A stretch of DNA of 63,015 nt from CAZOWM01 sp964583615. Lineage in GTDB: Bacteria; Spirochaetota; B62-G9; DRHN01. Location: positions 1 to 63,015 of the forward strand of contig CAZOWM010000020.1 in the NCBI GenBank assembly GCA_964583615.1, in the 5' to 3' direction. This document shows, in pieces, positions 43,271 through 52,618 of the stretch; positions within the stretch are counted from its first letter, which is position 1, and every line of letters starts with the position of its first letter. The notes beneath the pieces were generated by a model that was given only the letters and a program-made list of their open reading frames with translations, searched no databases and was not told the origin of the DNA. The position numbers and the translations under genes were made by a program.

Positions 43271-44791
43271 TCACTCCTGGAGCTGAATCCCGCTGTTTCC
43301 GATTGTGAATTTCGTCTCCTTGTCGTCAAGTACGCCGACTCCGCTGTACACGGCGCTTTCCACCCCATCTCCGGTCGGGAAGATACCGAAGACGTTGACA
43401 TCTTTTTTCTGCTTTTTCTCCTTGTTGAAGCGCGCCTTATTGATAACGAGCGTGTACTGCTCTCCTGAAGGAATCTCGAATATGTAATTGTAGTCCACTT
43501 TCTTGAACTCTACGTCCTTCATCTCGTTATAGTAGCGCGGTTTTTTATACCCCCGCCTTTTCCCATCTTCGTCCATTACATAGGCAACCTCGGTCATCTC
43601 CACCATCAGCAGAATGATATTTTTTTCCCTGATCCGCTCTTTTTTTTCCTCTATCATCGTGAAAAACTCCGAAGGATCGAGCGTGTACTCCTTTTCACGG
43701 ATGATGGCAAAAAGATTTTCCGGATACCGGTACTTTTCCTTCGTGAGGTCGAACCACTGGACATCGGCGGTTTCGTCCTTGAGCTTCACCACGATGTTCT
43801 CCGCATCCTCACTAAAAAAATTGGTGTTCTGCTCCCGCTCCCAGTTGTTTGCGGTGAGAAGGGTGAGATTGTTTCTAAAAAGGTTTTCAAAATACCCGTA
43901 CACAACCATAGAGTGATGCATCTTTCTGCTGAGGTACCCGAGAATAATCGGCTTCCCACGCTCGATGCTCCGCTTGATCTTTTCCAGCTCCCCGACAAGG
44001 TCTTCTCTATTCTGCCGTGTATTGATATCCACTTTCCCTGATATGAAGTTGGCGAAGACGATGTCGTTTTGCACAAAATCCATTTCCTTTATGATTGCCG
44101 AATCGAATTCATCCATATCATAGATATTGAAATAGGGGGAGGGGACATATCCCGGGTGTTCGATGTAAAAGACCTCCCCACCCGTGAACCCGTAGCAGCG
44201 TCCTATGCTCCCTTGGTAGATGGAGTACATGGTGTGAAGCAGCAGCACTTCCTCTTCCTGGGTCAGCTCGCCGAATCTCTCTTCAGCCCAGTCGATGACC
44301 GTTTTTGAAACAAAGTCGATTGCATTTTCGAACTTTCCGTCGTTTGCGAAGCAGAAATTGTCCCTTCCCCAGACGAAATCGGTGAAACAAACCGCGTATT
44401 CTCTCCTGAAGGTCCCCAGTGCGGTGGAAAGCCACACAACTGGTGCATAGCGCCCTTTCTTCCTGTAAGGAACCCCTCTGAACACCACGCCCTTTTCTTT
44501 TTCTTCATCGCGCAGCCCCTGTGACGCGAGCTCGATGATTCCGTCTCCGTCGAAATCAAAATACACCTTCCGTACGACATGATGACTGTCGGTGAGCACG
44601 AACTCGAGCACCGGAGGGGTCCCGCTGTGGCATTCGATTTCGAGAAAAAGAGAGCTGTCTAATGTGTGCGGGTCCTCGGCAGGGGTGTGAGGGCCCCCGG
44701 CGGGATCAACCGCAAAAAGCGGTCCTTTCAGAAAAAAAGCCAGCGCAGCAGAAAAGAAAAATAGTGCGAAGAGGGTCTTCTTCAGTCTCAT
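43271..44791 (-). CDS. Exported protein with papain-like peptidase signature
   Basis: This 506-residue protein starts with a signal peptide (RLKKTLFALFFFSAALAFFL, then about GPLFAV). Residues 55-120 contain a DFDGDG Ca-binding-like segment in a beta domain. The middle has the Gln-Gly-x-x-x-Cys block QGSIGRCYGFTGG, and later HHSMVVYGYF and TANNWE: Gln, Cys, His and Asn in papain order, as in C1/C39-like peptidases. Substrate and role are unknown. ATG 44791 has AGGTGAG upstream and is preferred over 44857, which would add another hydrophobic stretch. The gene lies between valS and tRNA-Ser. Confidence 0.6.
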   Translation of the reverse strand: MRLKKTLFALFFFSAALAFFLKGPLFAVDPAGGPHTPAEDPHTLDSSLFLEIECHSGTPPVLEFVLTDSHHVVRKVYFDFDGDGIIELASQGLRDEEKEKGVVFRGVPYRKKGRYAPVVWLSTALGTFRREYAVCFTDFVWGRDNFCFANDGKFENAIDFVSKTVIDWAEERFGELTQEEEVLLLHTMYSIYQGSIGRCYGFTGGEVFYIEHPGYVPSPYFNIYDMDEFDSAIIKEMDFVQNDIVFANFISGKVDINTRQNREDLVGELEKIKRSIERGKPIILGYLSRKMHHSMVVYGYFENLFRNNLTLLTANNWEREQNTNFFSEDAENIVVKLKDETADVQWFDLTKEKYRYPENLFAIIREKEYTLDPSEFFTMIEEKKERIREKNIILLMVEMTEVAYVMDEDGKRRGYKKPRYYNEMKDVEFKKVDYNYIFEIPSGEQYTLVINKARFNKEKKQKKDVNVFGIFPTGDGVESAVYSGVGVLDDKETKFTIGNSGIQLQE

Positions 44792-44870
44792 TGTATAGTC
44801 ACTCACCTGAATTACAATGAATATAAGCGCTGAAACGACGATGAGTACAAAAATCATCGTTTCTCCTCAG

Positions 44871-44904
44871 AAAAAACTCCTCGCGGCCAAAAACAGGCCG
44901 TGAG
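44871..44904 (-). terminator. Rho-independent terminator of valS
   Basis: On the minus strand, 14 bases after the valS stop, CTCACGGCC and GGCCGCGAG pair with one mismatch around a T-rich loop and are followed by GAG and a run of six T. Confidence 0.7.
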
Positions 44905-44914
44905 CGAAAAAAGC

Positions 44915-47551
44915 TCACAGCGATTGAAGAATTCCGTACACTCTTTCCCGAGCCTTTTCGCTGACGCTGAGCCGCTCGCGTTCCTTTTCCACCACTTCTC
45001 TGGGCGCCTTGCGCAGAAAGGATTCATTTTTCAGCTTGTGTGCGCTCCTTTCGATATCGCCAATGAGCTTTGCAAGTTCCTTTGAAAGCCTTGCCTTCTC
45101 CATCTCAATGTCGATCAGTCCCTTCAGCGGAAGGTATATCTCGTACCCGTCACCCACGGCAAACGCGCTCGCGGGAGGTTTTTCAATGTCCTCGCCAGAG
45201 GAAATCTTCCTGAGCTTTGAAAGAAACTTGATCACGTCCTGATGCTTCTCGACTACAAACCGCACGCGCGCGTTTTTCACCTTTATCAGGACCTCTGCCT
45301 CGAGCTCAGGCGGAACGTTCATTTCTCCGCGAATGTTTCGTATGTTGTAGTTGATCTCCTTGAGAACCTGCATCGGTCCCTTTGCCTCGGGGAACACGTT
45401 TTTTGTATCGTACACCGGATAGTCCGCACGCATGATGCTCTTTTTGTCCCTTTTCAACGGGAGAAGCTGCCAAATCTCCTCAGTAATGAAAGGCATGATC
45501 GGGTGCAGGAGCCTCATGCATCCGTCCAAAATCCGCACGAGCATGGACGCCGCATGAGAACGCAGTGTTTCATCGTCACTGTACAGCTTTATCTTCGATA
45601 TCTCTATGTACCAATCGCAGAACTCGTGCCAGAAAAATTCATAGAGTATGGCGGAGGCGTCATTCAGCCTGTACTCCTCGAGCGCCCTCTGAGTGCCCTG
45701 CACCGTTTCCTCGAAGCGCGTGAGAATCCACCTGTCCACGGTGTCGAGCGCCTCCGGGTCGAGCGTTTCGATCTGTATGCCCTCGATGTTCATCAGGATG
45801 TATCGCGAGGCATTCCATATCTTGTTGGCGAACCGCGCGCCGACATTGAACTTGTCCATGGAAAGAAGGAGGTTTTGCCCCAGAGGGGTTATGTTCACGA
45901 TCGTGTACCGCATGGCATCCGCGCCGTATTCCTCAACGACTTCGAGCGGGTCGATGCCGTTTCCCAGTGATTTGCTCATCTTTCTTCCCTGCGCATCCAT
46001 CACCACACCGTGGATGTACACATCCCTGAACGGCGTTCGGCCCATGAACTTCATCCCGCTCATCATCATCCGGGCGACCCAGAAGAAGAGGATGCCGGGG
46101 TCCGTGACCAGCACACTCGTCGGGTAGTAGTAATCCAGGTCCTCAGTCTCCTCCGGCCACCCGAGAGTTGAAAACGGCCACAGCTGGGAGGAAAACCACG
46201 TGTCAAGCACGTCCTCGTCCTGCCTTAATGCGCTTTTCCCGCATAAAACGCACCTCTCCGGCTCATCAACAGAAGCAAACACCTCTTCGCACTCGTCACA
46301 GTAATACACGGGAATCCTGTGGCCCCACCAGATCTGACGGCTGATGCACCAATCTCTGATGTTGTTCATCCAGTTCATGTACACCTTTTCCCACCTCTCG
46401 GGGTGAAATACGGTCTCTTTGTTCCTGACCGCCTCGATCGCCGCTTCGGCAAGAGGCTTCATGCGCACGAACCACTGCTCTGAAAGATAGGGCTCGATTA
46501 CCGTGTGGCACCGGTAGCAGTGTCCGATTTCGTGGGTATACGGCACCTGCTTGACGAAATACCCGTGTTCCTTGAGCTCTTCAACGATTACCTCCCTGCA
46601 CTCGTACCGGTCCATTCCGATGCACTCGGGAATTCCGTTTTTGTTGATCGTTGCATCGATATGAAAGATATTGACCTGCACGAGATTGTGCCGTATGCCG
46701 ATATCGAAATCGTTCGGGTCATGGGCGGGGGTGATCTTCACCGCGCCCGTCCCGAATTCACTGTCAACGTAGCTGTCGCTGATGAGAGGTATCTCACGGC
46801 CCACGAGAGGAAGCACGAGTGTTTTTCCCACATGCCGGCTGTACCTGTGGTCGCCGGGGTTTACCGCGACCGCGGTATCACCGAGCATCGTCTCCGGCCG
46901 CGTGGTTGCGACGGTGACTCCCCCCTCTTCGCCCTTGAAGGGATAGCGAACGTAATAGAGAAACCCCTGTTCTGTTTCATGGTCGACCTCTTCATCGGAA
47001 AGCGCGGTCTGGCAGCGGGGGCACCAGTTGATGATGTACTTCCCCTTGTAGATGAGCTTTTCGTTGAAGAGCCTGACGAACACCTCCCTCACTGCCCGTG
47101 ACAGCCCCTCATCCATGGTGAAGCGCTCCCGCGCCCAGTCACAGCTGGCGCCGAACTTTCTGAGCTGTGTGATGATCGTGGAACCGTACTTTTCGCGCCA
47201 CTCCCACACCTTTTCGATGAACCTCTCTCTTCCTACATCCTCGCGCGAAAGCCCCGATTTGGCCAGCTCCCGCTCGACCACGTTCTGTGTGGCGATTCCC
47301 GCATGGTCCGTACCCGGCAGCCACAGCGCGTTGTACCCGCACATCCGCTTCCAGCGGATGAGGATGTCCTGAATCGTGTTGTTGAGCCCGTGCCCCATGT
47401 GCAGCACTCCTGTCACATTGGGGGGAGGAATCACAATGGTGTAGGGTTCGCGGCTTTTATCCACTTCGGAGTGAAAAAGGCCGTGCTCTTCCCAGAACCT
47501 GTACCATTTTTCCTCGACACGTTTCGGGTCATACTTTTTGTTGAGTTCCAT
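44915..47551 (-). CDS. valS: Valyl-tRNA synthetase
   Basis: This 878-residue class Ia synthetase charges tRNA-Val. It has PPNVTGVLHMGHGLNN (HIGH signature) near residue 40, the editing domain with TTRPETMLGDTAVAV, the KMSKS motif in GRKMSKSLGNG near residue 520, and a C-terminal coiled-coil tail after about 800. ATG 47551 gives the normal start MELNKKYDPKRVEEKWY; the frame extends 31 codons further upstream without family match. A terminator follows. Confidence 0.97.
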   Translation of the reverse strand: MELNKKYDPKRVEEKWYRFWEEHGLFHSEVDKSREPYTIVIPPPNVTGVLHMGHGLNNTIQDILIRWKRMCGYNALWLPGTDHAGIATQNVVERELAKSGLSREDVGRERFIEKVWEWREKYGSTIITQLRKFGASCDWARERFTMDEGLSRAVREVFVRLFNEKLIYKGKYIINWCPRCQTALSDEEVDHETEQGFLYYVRYPFKGEEGGVTVATTRPETMLGDTAVAVNPGDHRYSRHVGKTLVLPLVGREIPLISDSYVDSEFGTGAVKITPAHDPNDFDIGIRHNLVQVNIFHIDATINKNGIPECIGMDRYECREVIVEELKEHGYFVKQVPYTHEIGHCYRCHTVIEPYLSEQWFVRMKPLAEAAIEAVRNKETVFHPERWEKVYMNWMNNIRDWCISRQIWWGHRIPVYYCDECEEVFASVDEPERCVLCGKSALRQDEDVLDTWFSSQLWPFSTLGWPEETEDLDYYYPTSVLVTDPGILFFWVARMMMSGMKFMGRTPFRDVYIHGVVMDAQGRKMSKSLGNGIDPLEVVEEYGADAMRYTIVNITPLGQNLLLSMDKFNVGARFANKIWNASRYILMNIEGIQIETLDPEALDTVDRWILTRFEETVQGTQRALEEYRLNDASAILYEFFWHEFCDWYIEISKIKLYSDDETLRSHAASMLVRILDGCMRLLHPIMPFITEEIWQLLPLKRDKKSIMRADYPVYDTKNVFPEAKGPMQVLKEINYNIRNIRGEMNVPPELEAEVLIKVKNARVRFVVEKHQDVIKFLSKLRKISSGEDIEKPPASAFAVGDGYEIYLPLKGLIDIEMEKARLSKELAKLIGDIERSAHKLKNESFLRKAPREVVEKERERLSVSEKARERVYGILQSL

Positions 47552-47644
47552 GTCGGCTGATGCCTCTCGCTCGTGGGAATTCTCTTTGCAGAAACGCTCT
47601 CTGTAAAAAACGTGTTCATAAGCTAATATCGAATAAATGGGCAT

Positions 47645-48619
47645 TCAAGCACTTTTAGAGCGGTCAGTGCCGCCCAATCTCGGAATGATCATGAAAAAAA
47701 ACGACGCGACCGGTAACTGCGAAAGCATACACGCCGCGACCCCGAGCGCAGCCTGGTTTTTAAACGACGAAAGCGCAACCACCATTGCGACTGAGAGATT
47801 ATGCGATCCGCACTGGTATATCAGGGGAATGGACTTCTCGTAACTCAACCTGAACGCTCGCCCAACGTATATCCCGATTACGAAAGACAAGAGGTAGTAG
47901 AGGGACGAGGTCAAGAACCCCCACAGAATGATAACGGGGTTTTCCGCGATGCTCTCAGAATTGAGCGCGATCGATATGAGCACGATGAGGATCGCCATGA
48001 GCCCGGATATTGATGAAAGCGTGGGCTTGAGTCTCCGTAAGAGTCCGGAGGTCAAATGCTTCCTGAACACGATTTTGAGCAGACCGCCGGAAGCAAAGGG
48101 GATGACGATAAGAAAGAAGAGATTTTTGACAAGAATGAAAAGAGAGAAATAGGAGGACTGATCAAAAAAGAACGGGAGCCCGAAGGGCATCAAAAGCAGC
48201 GCGACACAGGACAAAAAACTCTGAATGATCAGCGTGAACAGGAGGTCAGCCTCGAGAAAACCCGTCCAGGCGGAAAGCATCGCGTCAGGCGGGACTGCTG
48301 AAGAAATAATGATTCCTGTCCTGAGGTACTGGAAGTGTTCAGGAATGACGGTGGAGACGATGTACGCGACAAATGGAGAAATGGAAAACAGCGCGAAACT
48401 CACGGCCAGCGGTGAGAGGTACAGCTTCAGCTTCGCGAGATTTGAAAGGTTCGAAGGAAAGATCATCACGAAGATCATCACGAACGCGAGCGGCGTGAGA
48501 AATGACTTCAGGGAGCGCACCCTCTCCGGGTTATAGTGGCCCGCAAGATAGCCGATTACCATTGCAAGGAGCGCCCAAAAGAGGATGTATTTTCGAAATA
48601 CGATGTTGAATCTCAGCAT
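47645..48619 (-). CDS. BASS/arsenite-permease-like multispan transporter
   Basis: This protein of about 324 residues has roughly ten hydrophobic helices and the late conserved segment GSHNLSVAMVVALSS, comparable to the sodium-binding crossover region of bile acid:sodium symporters (BASS) and Acr3-type permeases. Its substrate is unknown. ATG 48619 is chosen because GGAAATGG lies just upstream; ATG 48643 would add eight residues. It follows the HAD gene by about 40 bases and may be co-transcribed. Confidence 0.75.
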   Translation of the reverse strand: MLRFNIVFRKYILFWALLAMVIGYLAGHYNPERVRSLKSFLTPLAFVMIFVMIFPSNLSNLAKLKLYLSPLAVSFALFSISPFVAYIVSTVIPEHFQYLRTGIIISSAVPPDAMLSAWTGFLEADLLFTLIIQSFLSCVALLLMPFGLPFFFDQSSYFSLFILVKNLFFLIVIPFASGGLLKIVFRKHLTSGLLRRLKPTLSSISGLMAILIVLISIALNSESIAENPVIILWGFLTSSLYYLLSFVIGIYVGRAFRLSYEKSIPLIYQCGSHNLSVAMVVALSSFKNQAALGVAACMLSQLPVASFFFMIIPRLGGTDRSKSA

Positions 48620-48659
48620 ACCATTTCCGGTTACGTGCTGCATTGAAAAAGAACACGGG

Positions 48660-49433
48660 TTACTCCAACAACCTGAATATGTCGGTCAGTGAATCGATGG
48701 TTTCGTCGGGCTGCGCCCTGCCGCTGAAACCTCTGTCCTTCACCTCCGTGAGCCCTGAATGAATGAGCACGGACACTTCGATCCCCGCGTTTTTTGCCCC
48801 CTCCACATCCCTCGAAACCGTGTCACCGATGTACATGCACTCCTGCGCGCAAATCCCTGCCGTTTTGAGCGCAGCTTCGAATATCTCCCTGCGCGGTTTT
48901 CGAACGCCGATATCCACGGAAAGAACAACGGTAGAGAAAAAACCGTCCACATCAAACTTTTTCAACCTTTCCGGTATGAGGGTTCGTGAAATGGTATTGC
49001 TGACAAGGGCGATCGTGTACCCGGTGAAAAAGAGCGTCTTCAGCACGTGCCTGAGGCTTCGTGCGGGCCGTCTTCTGAAGAGGTAAAACTCGTAGATGCT
49101 GCTCAGCTCCTCGCTCATTGACGCCACTTTTTTTTCAACTGCGGGGTCTCTGCACAGTGTGTTCAGGTAAAATTCCGTCCACATACGCTCGTTGGGGAGC
49201 TCGGCAAAGTTGTTCGCTTCGTACCACACCTGGTACGCTGTCTGTCCGCCGTTGAGAGAATGAGAAAGCCTCTCTTCTGAAACCTCAATGCCCTCCCTCT
49301 TGAGTATCGACTGAAGGAAGTGCACCCCCTTCTGAAACATGGCTTCACTGGGGTGCAGGTCCTCGATCACCCCTCCGTAATCGAAAACCACCCCCTTTAC
49401 CGCGCTGGTCATCGCATTTTTTATCTTAATCAT
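48660..49433 (-). CDS. HAD-superfamily hydrolase
   Basis: This 257-residue protein has HAD motif I VVFDYGGVIEDL, motif II ALVSNTISR, motif III with VRKPRREIFEAAL, and motif IV YIGDTVSRDVEGAKNAG. The substrate is likely a small phosphorylated metabolite but cannot be named. ATG 49433 overlaps the upstream SAF-domain gene stop by eight bases, with AGGA in front; the 24-codon extension upstream is not supported. It probably forms an operon with that gene. Confidence 0.82.
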   Translation of the reverse strand: MIKIKNAMTSAVKGVVFDYGGVIEDLHPSEAMFQKGVHFLQSILKREGIEVSEERLSHSLNGGQTAYQVWYEANNFAELPNERMWTEFYLNTLCRDPAVEKKVASMSEELSSIYEFYLFRRRPARSLRHVLKTLFFTGYTIALVSNTISRTLIPERLKKFDVDGFFSTVVLSVDIGVRKPRREIFEAALKTAGICAQECMYIGDTVSRDVEGAKNAGIEVSVLIHSGLTEVKDRGFSGRAQPDETIDSLTDIFRLLE

Positions 49434-50697
49434 GCAGCCGATCCTGAAGCCTTCTGAGTTCGTAGAGAAAGCTCTTTTTGAGTTCCATCTGTGAAAATGC
49501 AATGGGCGTGCCCCTCTGCACGTCCTCTTTCATCTTCGCGCCTTCGCACAGCCCGAAGGGGACGAGGTTTTGTGCTGCCGCCCGCCCACTGGTCTCGATA
49601 CCGCCGTACACCGTTGTCCCTCCGATGTGGTCGACGAACTCCCCCCTGCGCAGGTCGCGTTTTGCGATAGTGATGACCTCCGTTGTGGGAGGGGACACTG
49701 TCGCGAGGCACGGTTTTTTGTACAAAAACCCCACTGCGACCGAGATCGGAACCTCGATGTCTGTGAGGTGAAAGGGCCGATAGAGGACGTAGTTCGGGCC
49801 TTCACCGATATTCAGGTAACGCAGTGTGCGGTTCACGAGCCTGCCATCGTGACGAACCACAAGAAACACTCCGGGCGCCACATCTCCGATCACATAGTCA
49901 ACGACCCCTTCCCGTGAAAGAATCCCCCCCTGCTGTTTGGTGGAAAAAACCCTTGAGAGCTCGTCAAGGTTCGCGTGCGGCCCGTGCATGTTCCGTCTGT
50001 CAATCGTGAGGCGCTCCGCATTCGCAACACAGCCCATCTCCACCATCGTCTTTGAACCGTCGACAAACTCCGTGAGGATCCGGGGGTTGAGCCCTTTTTC
50101 CCTCGCGGTGCCTGCGAGCGATTCGGGGGTCGCAGTCACGTCGAGAGGATTGTTCTTTCCCTTCCCGCAGGCGACCAGGATAAACCCGAGGGTCTTCGCA
50201 AAATCAACAAGCTCCCTGATGGCAACAGGCTCGTCACCGGTGCACACAGTATACACGACGCCGTTTTTTTTCGCAAGAGTATATAGGTAATGCCCGATCG
50301 TCACGTCAGTTTCAACATTGAGCATCCCCACGTTCTTTCCCTGCCTGATGCTGTGGTATGCGACCTCCGCCCCGACTTCAGGGACTCCGGTCGCCTCGAT
50401 GATGAAATCGAGCCCTTCGATTTCCGGAAGGACGCTGCTGTTCGACGTGATGACACGCTGCTTCGGAAACTTTATCCCCTTCATATCCCCTGAGCGTATG
50501 ATCTCCCTGTACTGCGTGAAGCCGATGTCCTCAAAGCAGGCAGCCGCCCTTTCGATTTCGATGTCCGCCACAGCCACCACTTCCATTCCGGGTGTGCTTT
50601 CAAAGATCTCAACGATTCCCCTTCCCATGAATCCCGCTCCCACGAGACCCACTCTTATGTGCCGGTCAATGGATTGCAACTCATCATAGAGAATCAT
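49426..50697 (-). CDS. NAD(P)-binding homoserine-dehydrogenase-like protein with SAF domain
   Basis: This 423-residue protein has an N-terminal Rossmann motif GLVGAGFMGRGIVEIF (residues 17-32), then FIIEATGVPEVGAEVAYHSI, ACGKGKNNPLDVTATP, and a C-terminal SAF-type region (KRDLRRGEFVDHIGGTTVYG). Relatives with this domain order are found in pathways that process branched or unusual sugar acids, and are often misnamed FlgA-like. The substrate here is unknown. It lies upstream of the HAD and transporter genes on the same strand, so a small metabolite catabolic or salvage operon is possible. Confidence 0.75.
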   Translation of the reverse strand: MILYDELQSIDRHIRVGLVGAGFMGRGIVEIFESTPGMEVVAVADIEIERAAACFEDIGFTQYREIIRSGDMKGIKFPKQRVITSNSSVLPEIEGLDFIIEATGVPEVGAEVAYHSIRQGKNVGMLNVETDVTIGHYLYTLAKKNGVVYTVCTGDEPVAIRELVDFAKTLGFILVACGKGKNNPLDVTATPESLAGTAREKGLNPRILTEFVDGSKTMVEMGCVANAERLTIDRRNMHGPHANLDELSRVFSTKQQGGILSREGVVDYVIGDVAPGVFLVVRHDGRLVNRTLRYLNIGEGPNYVLYRPFHLTDIEVPISVAVGFLYKKPCLATVSPPTTEVITIAKRDLRRGEFVDHIGGTTVYGGIETSGRAAAQNLVPFGLCEGAKMKEDVQRGTPIAFSQMELKKSFLYELRRLQDRLHD

Positions 50698-50870
50698 AAT
50701 CTTCTTCCGTATTTAAAGGATAAGCGTGGTACCTGGAAATTTATTGCTATTCTTGAAAAAAGAAAACCAAAAAGGCCAAAACTGAACCGGATGTCCAATT
50801 TCATCTGGTTATTCCAGTATAAATTGGCGATAATTAAAAGAGACAACGAGAGATCGTCGAGGGTTTACGA

Positions 50871-52505
50871 ATGCGAAAAAATATTTTCTCCAATCTGATC
50901 ATCCTCTGTATTCTGCTGGTTTTTGCGCTTTCCCCCTGTGCGTCTTTCGCGAAAACGCAGAAAGTCGCGCTGAGCTTCGATGATGTGGATATAAACGTGT
51001 TTCTAAAGACCATGAGCGAGATCACGGGCAAGAGCTTCGTGGTGAGCAGCAAGGTGCAGGGAAAGATCAGTTTTGTTTCCTCGCGGGAAGTGCCCGCCAC
51101 GAAGGTGTATGACATCGTGCTTTCAATTCTACGGTCGCAGGGTTTTTTCACGGTGCCGGAAGAAGAAGACCTCGTTCACGTGTATCCTGCGCAGGAAGCG
51201 CTGAAGATGAGCGGCAAAATTTTTTACGGAACCGAACCGATCGGCGTGAAGGAGGAAGGGGTTGTCACCCAGATCATCCCCCTTGATTACGCGAACGCAG
51301 CAGAGATCATGAACGTCGCCCGCCCGCTGTTTTCCAACGAGGTTCTCATCACCGCGTTTACCCGTACCAATGTCATCATCGCAAACGGGCACGCAAAGAA
51401 CATCAACCTGCTCATATCGATGATCCGGTTTCTCGACACAGAGATCCCTCAGGCGCAGTCTGATATCCACATCTACAATCTCGAAAACTCAGACGCCGAA
51501 AAGATGGCTCAGACCCTGTCAAATCTCGCGAGCAGCATACCGGTAAAGCGTCAGGACCAGAAGGCGCCCACCCCTCCGACTGAACCCACAACTTTCTTCA
51601 GCGAACGGTTCAGGGCGGTCGCAAACAAGGACACGAACTCCATCATTATCATCAGTGCTCCTCAGGACTGGGAAAAGATCGAGAGCATCATCCGAGACCT
51701 CGACGTAAGGCGCCAGCAGGTGCTCGTGGAGGCACTCATCGTGGAAATCACCCTCGACAACGAGAACACCCTGGGGTTCGACTGGCGTGTGCTGCTCGAT
51801 ACAGGCACGGAGCTCGACGCTCTCGCGCAGTCGAACACGAACCTTCTCTCCGAGAGCGTACAGACGGGAGGCCTCCCCGGGCTCACGGTGGGCCTGCTCG
51901 ACGGCACCATCCCCGACGTGTACGCAATACTCAACGCAAACAAGCAGAACACGAACTTCAAAATCCTCTCCACCCCTGAAATCGTCACTATCGAAAATCA
52001 GGAGGCGTCCATAAACATCGGTGAGGAGATCCCGTTCCTCACGAGCTCGCGGGTCGACGAGAACAACAACGTGATCCAGACATACGATTACAAGGACGTG
52101 GGCATCACTCTCAAGATCACCCCCCAGATCAACGAGTCCGGCTACATCACCATGGACATCAACCAGTCGATCAAGAAGATCGTGGAGGGAACAGAGCTCC
52201 TCCAGAATCCCTCGCTCTTCAGCCGTGAGATCACCTCAAAGGTCACGGTGAAAGACAGGAGAACCATCGTCATCGGCGGCCTGATACGTGACGATGTGAC
52301 CACCATAGAAAAAAAGGTCCCGCTGCTCGGGGACATTCCCCTTCTGGGCTGGCTTTTTCGAAAGCAGACCAAACAGAGAAACAGAACAAACCTCATGATC
52401 TTTCTCACTCCCCACATCGTCACAGACGACAGCGAGATGAACCGTCTCACGGAGGAAAAAAAGGCAGAGCAGCAGCAGTTCGAGGAGCTGTCCAAGATAC
52501 GGTAG
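50871..52505 (+). CDS. gspD: Type II secretion/type IV pilus secretin
   Basis: This 544-residue outer-membrane channel has a signal peptide (1-27), N-terminal domains (FDDVDINVFLKTMSEITGKSFVVS), N1-N2 repeats (VTQIIPLDYANAAEIMN) and the secretin core with VEALIVEITLDNENTLGFDW and LLQNPSLFSREITSKVTVKD, DRRTIVIGGLIRDD and VPLLGDIPLLGWLFR. It would form the exit pore for exoproteins or pili. It begins a plus-strand operon with gspE and gspF. Confidence 0.95.
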   Translation: MRKNIFSNLIILCILLVFALSPCASFAKTQKVALSFDDVDINVFLKTMSEITGKSFVVSSKVQGKISFVSSREVPATKVYDIVLSILRSQGFFTVPEEEDLVHVYPAQEALKMSGKIFYGTEPIGVKEEGVVTQIIPLDYANAAEIMNVARPLFSNEVLITAFTRTNVIIANGHAKNINLLISMIRFLDTEIPQAQSDIHIYNLENSDAEKMAQTLSNLASSIPVKRQDQKAPTPPTEPTTFFSERFRAVANKDTNSIIIISAPQDWEKIESIIRDLDVRRQQVLVEALIVEITLDNENTLGFDWRVLLDTGTELDALAQSNTNLLSESVQTGGLPGLTVGLLDGTIPDVYAILNANKQNTNFKILSTPEIVTIENQEASINIGEEIPFLTSSRVDENNNVIQTYDYKDVGITLKITPQINESGYITMDINQSIKKIVEGTELLQNPSLFSREITSKVTVKDRRTIVIGGLIRDDVTTIEKKVPLLGDIPLLGWLFRKQTKQRNRTNLMIFLTPHIVTDDSEMNRLTEEKKAEQQQFEELSKIR

Positions 52506-52618
52506 AACGCTCGTTGCTGTTTTTTCTTCCTTTCAGGTGCTCCGCTGTACGGCAAGGGACCCTGAAAGGAGTTGTAATCAGAGCCCCAAATGCGTTATAT
52601 TTAAACAGAGAGATAAAA

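Noticed and set aside
43025..43468. Plus-strand ORF over tRNA-Ser and SRP RNA
   Set aside because: It is antisense to two RNA genes and a protein gene and has no coding character.
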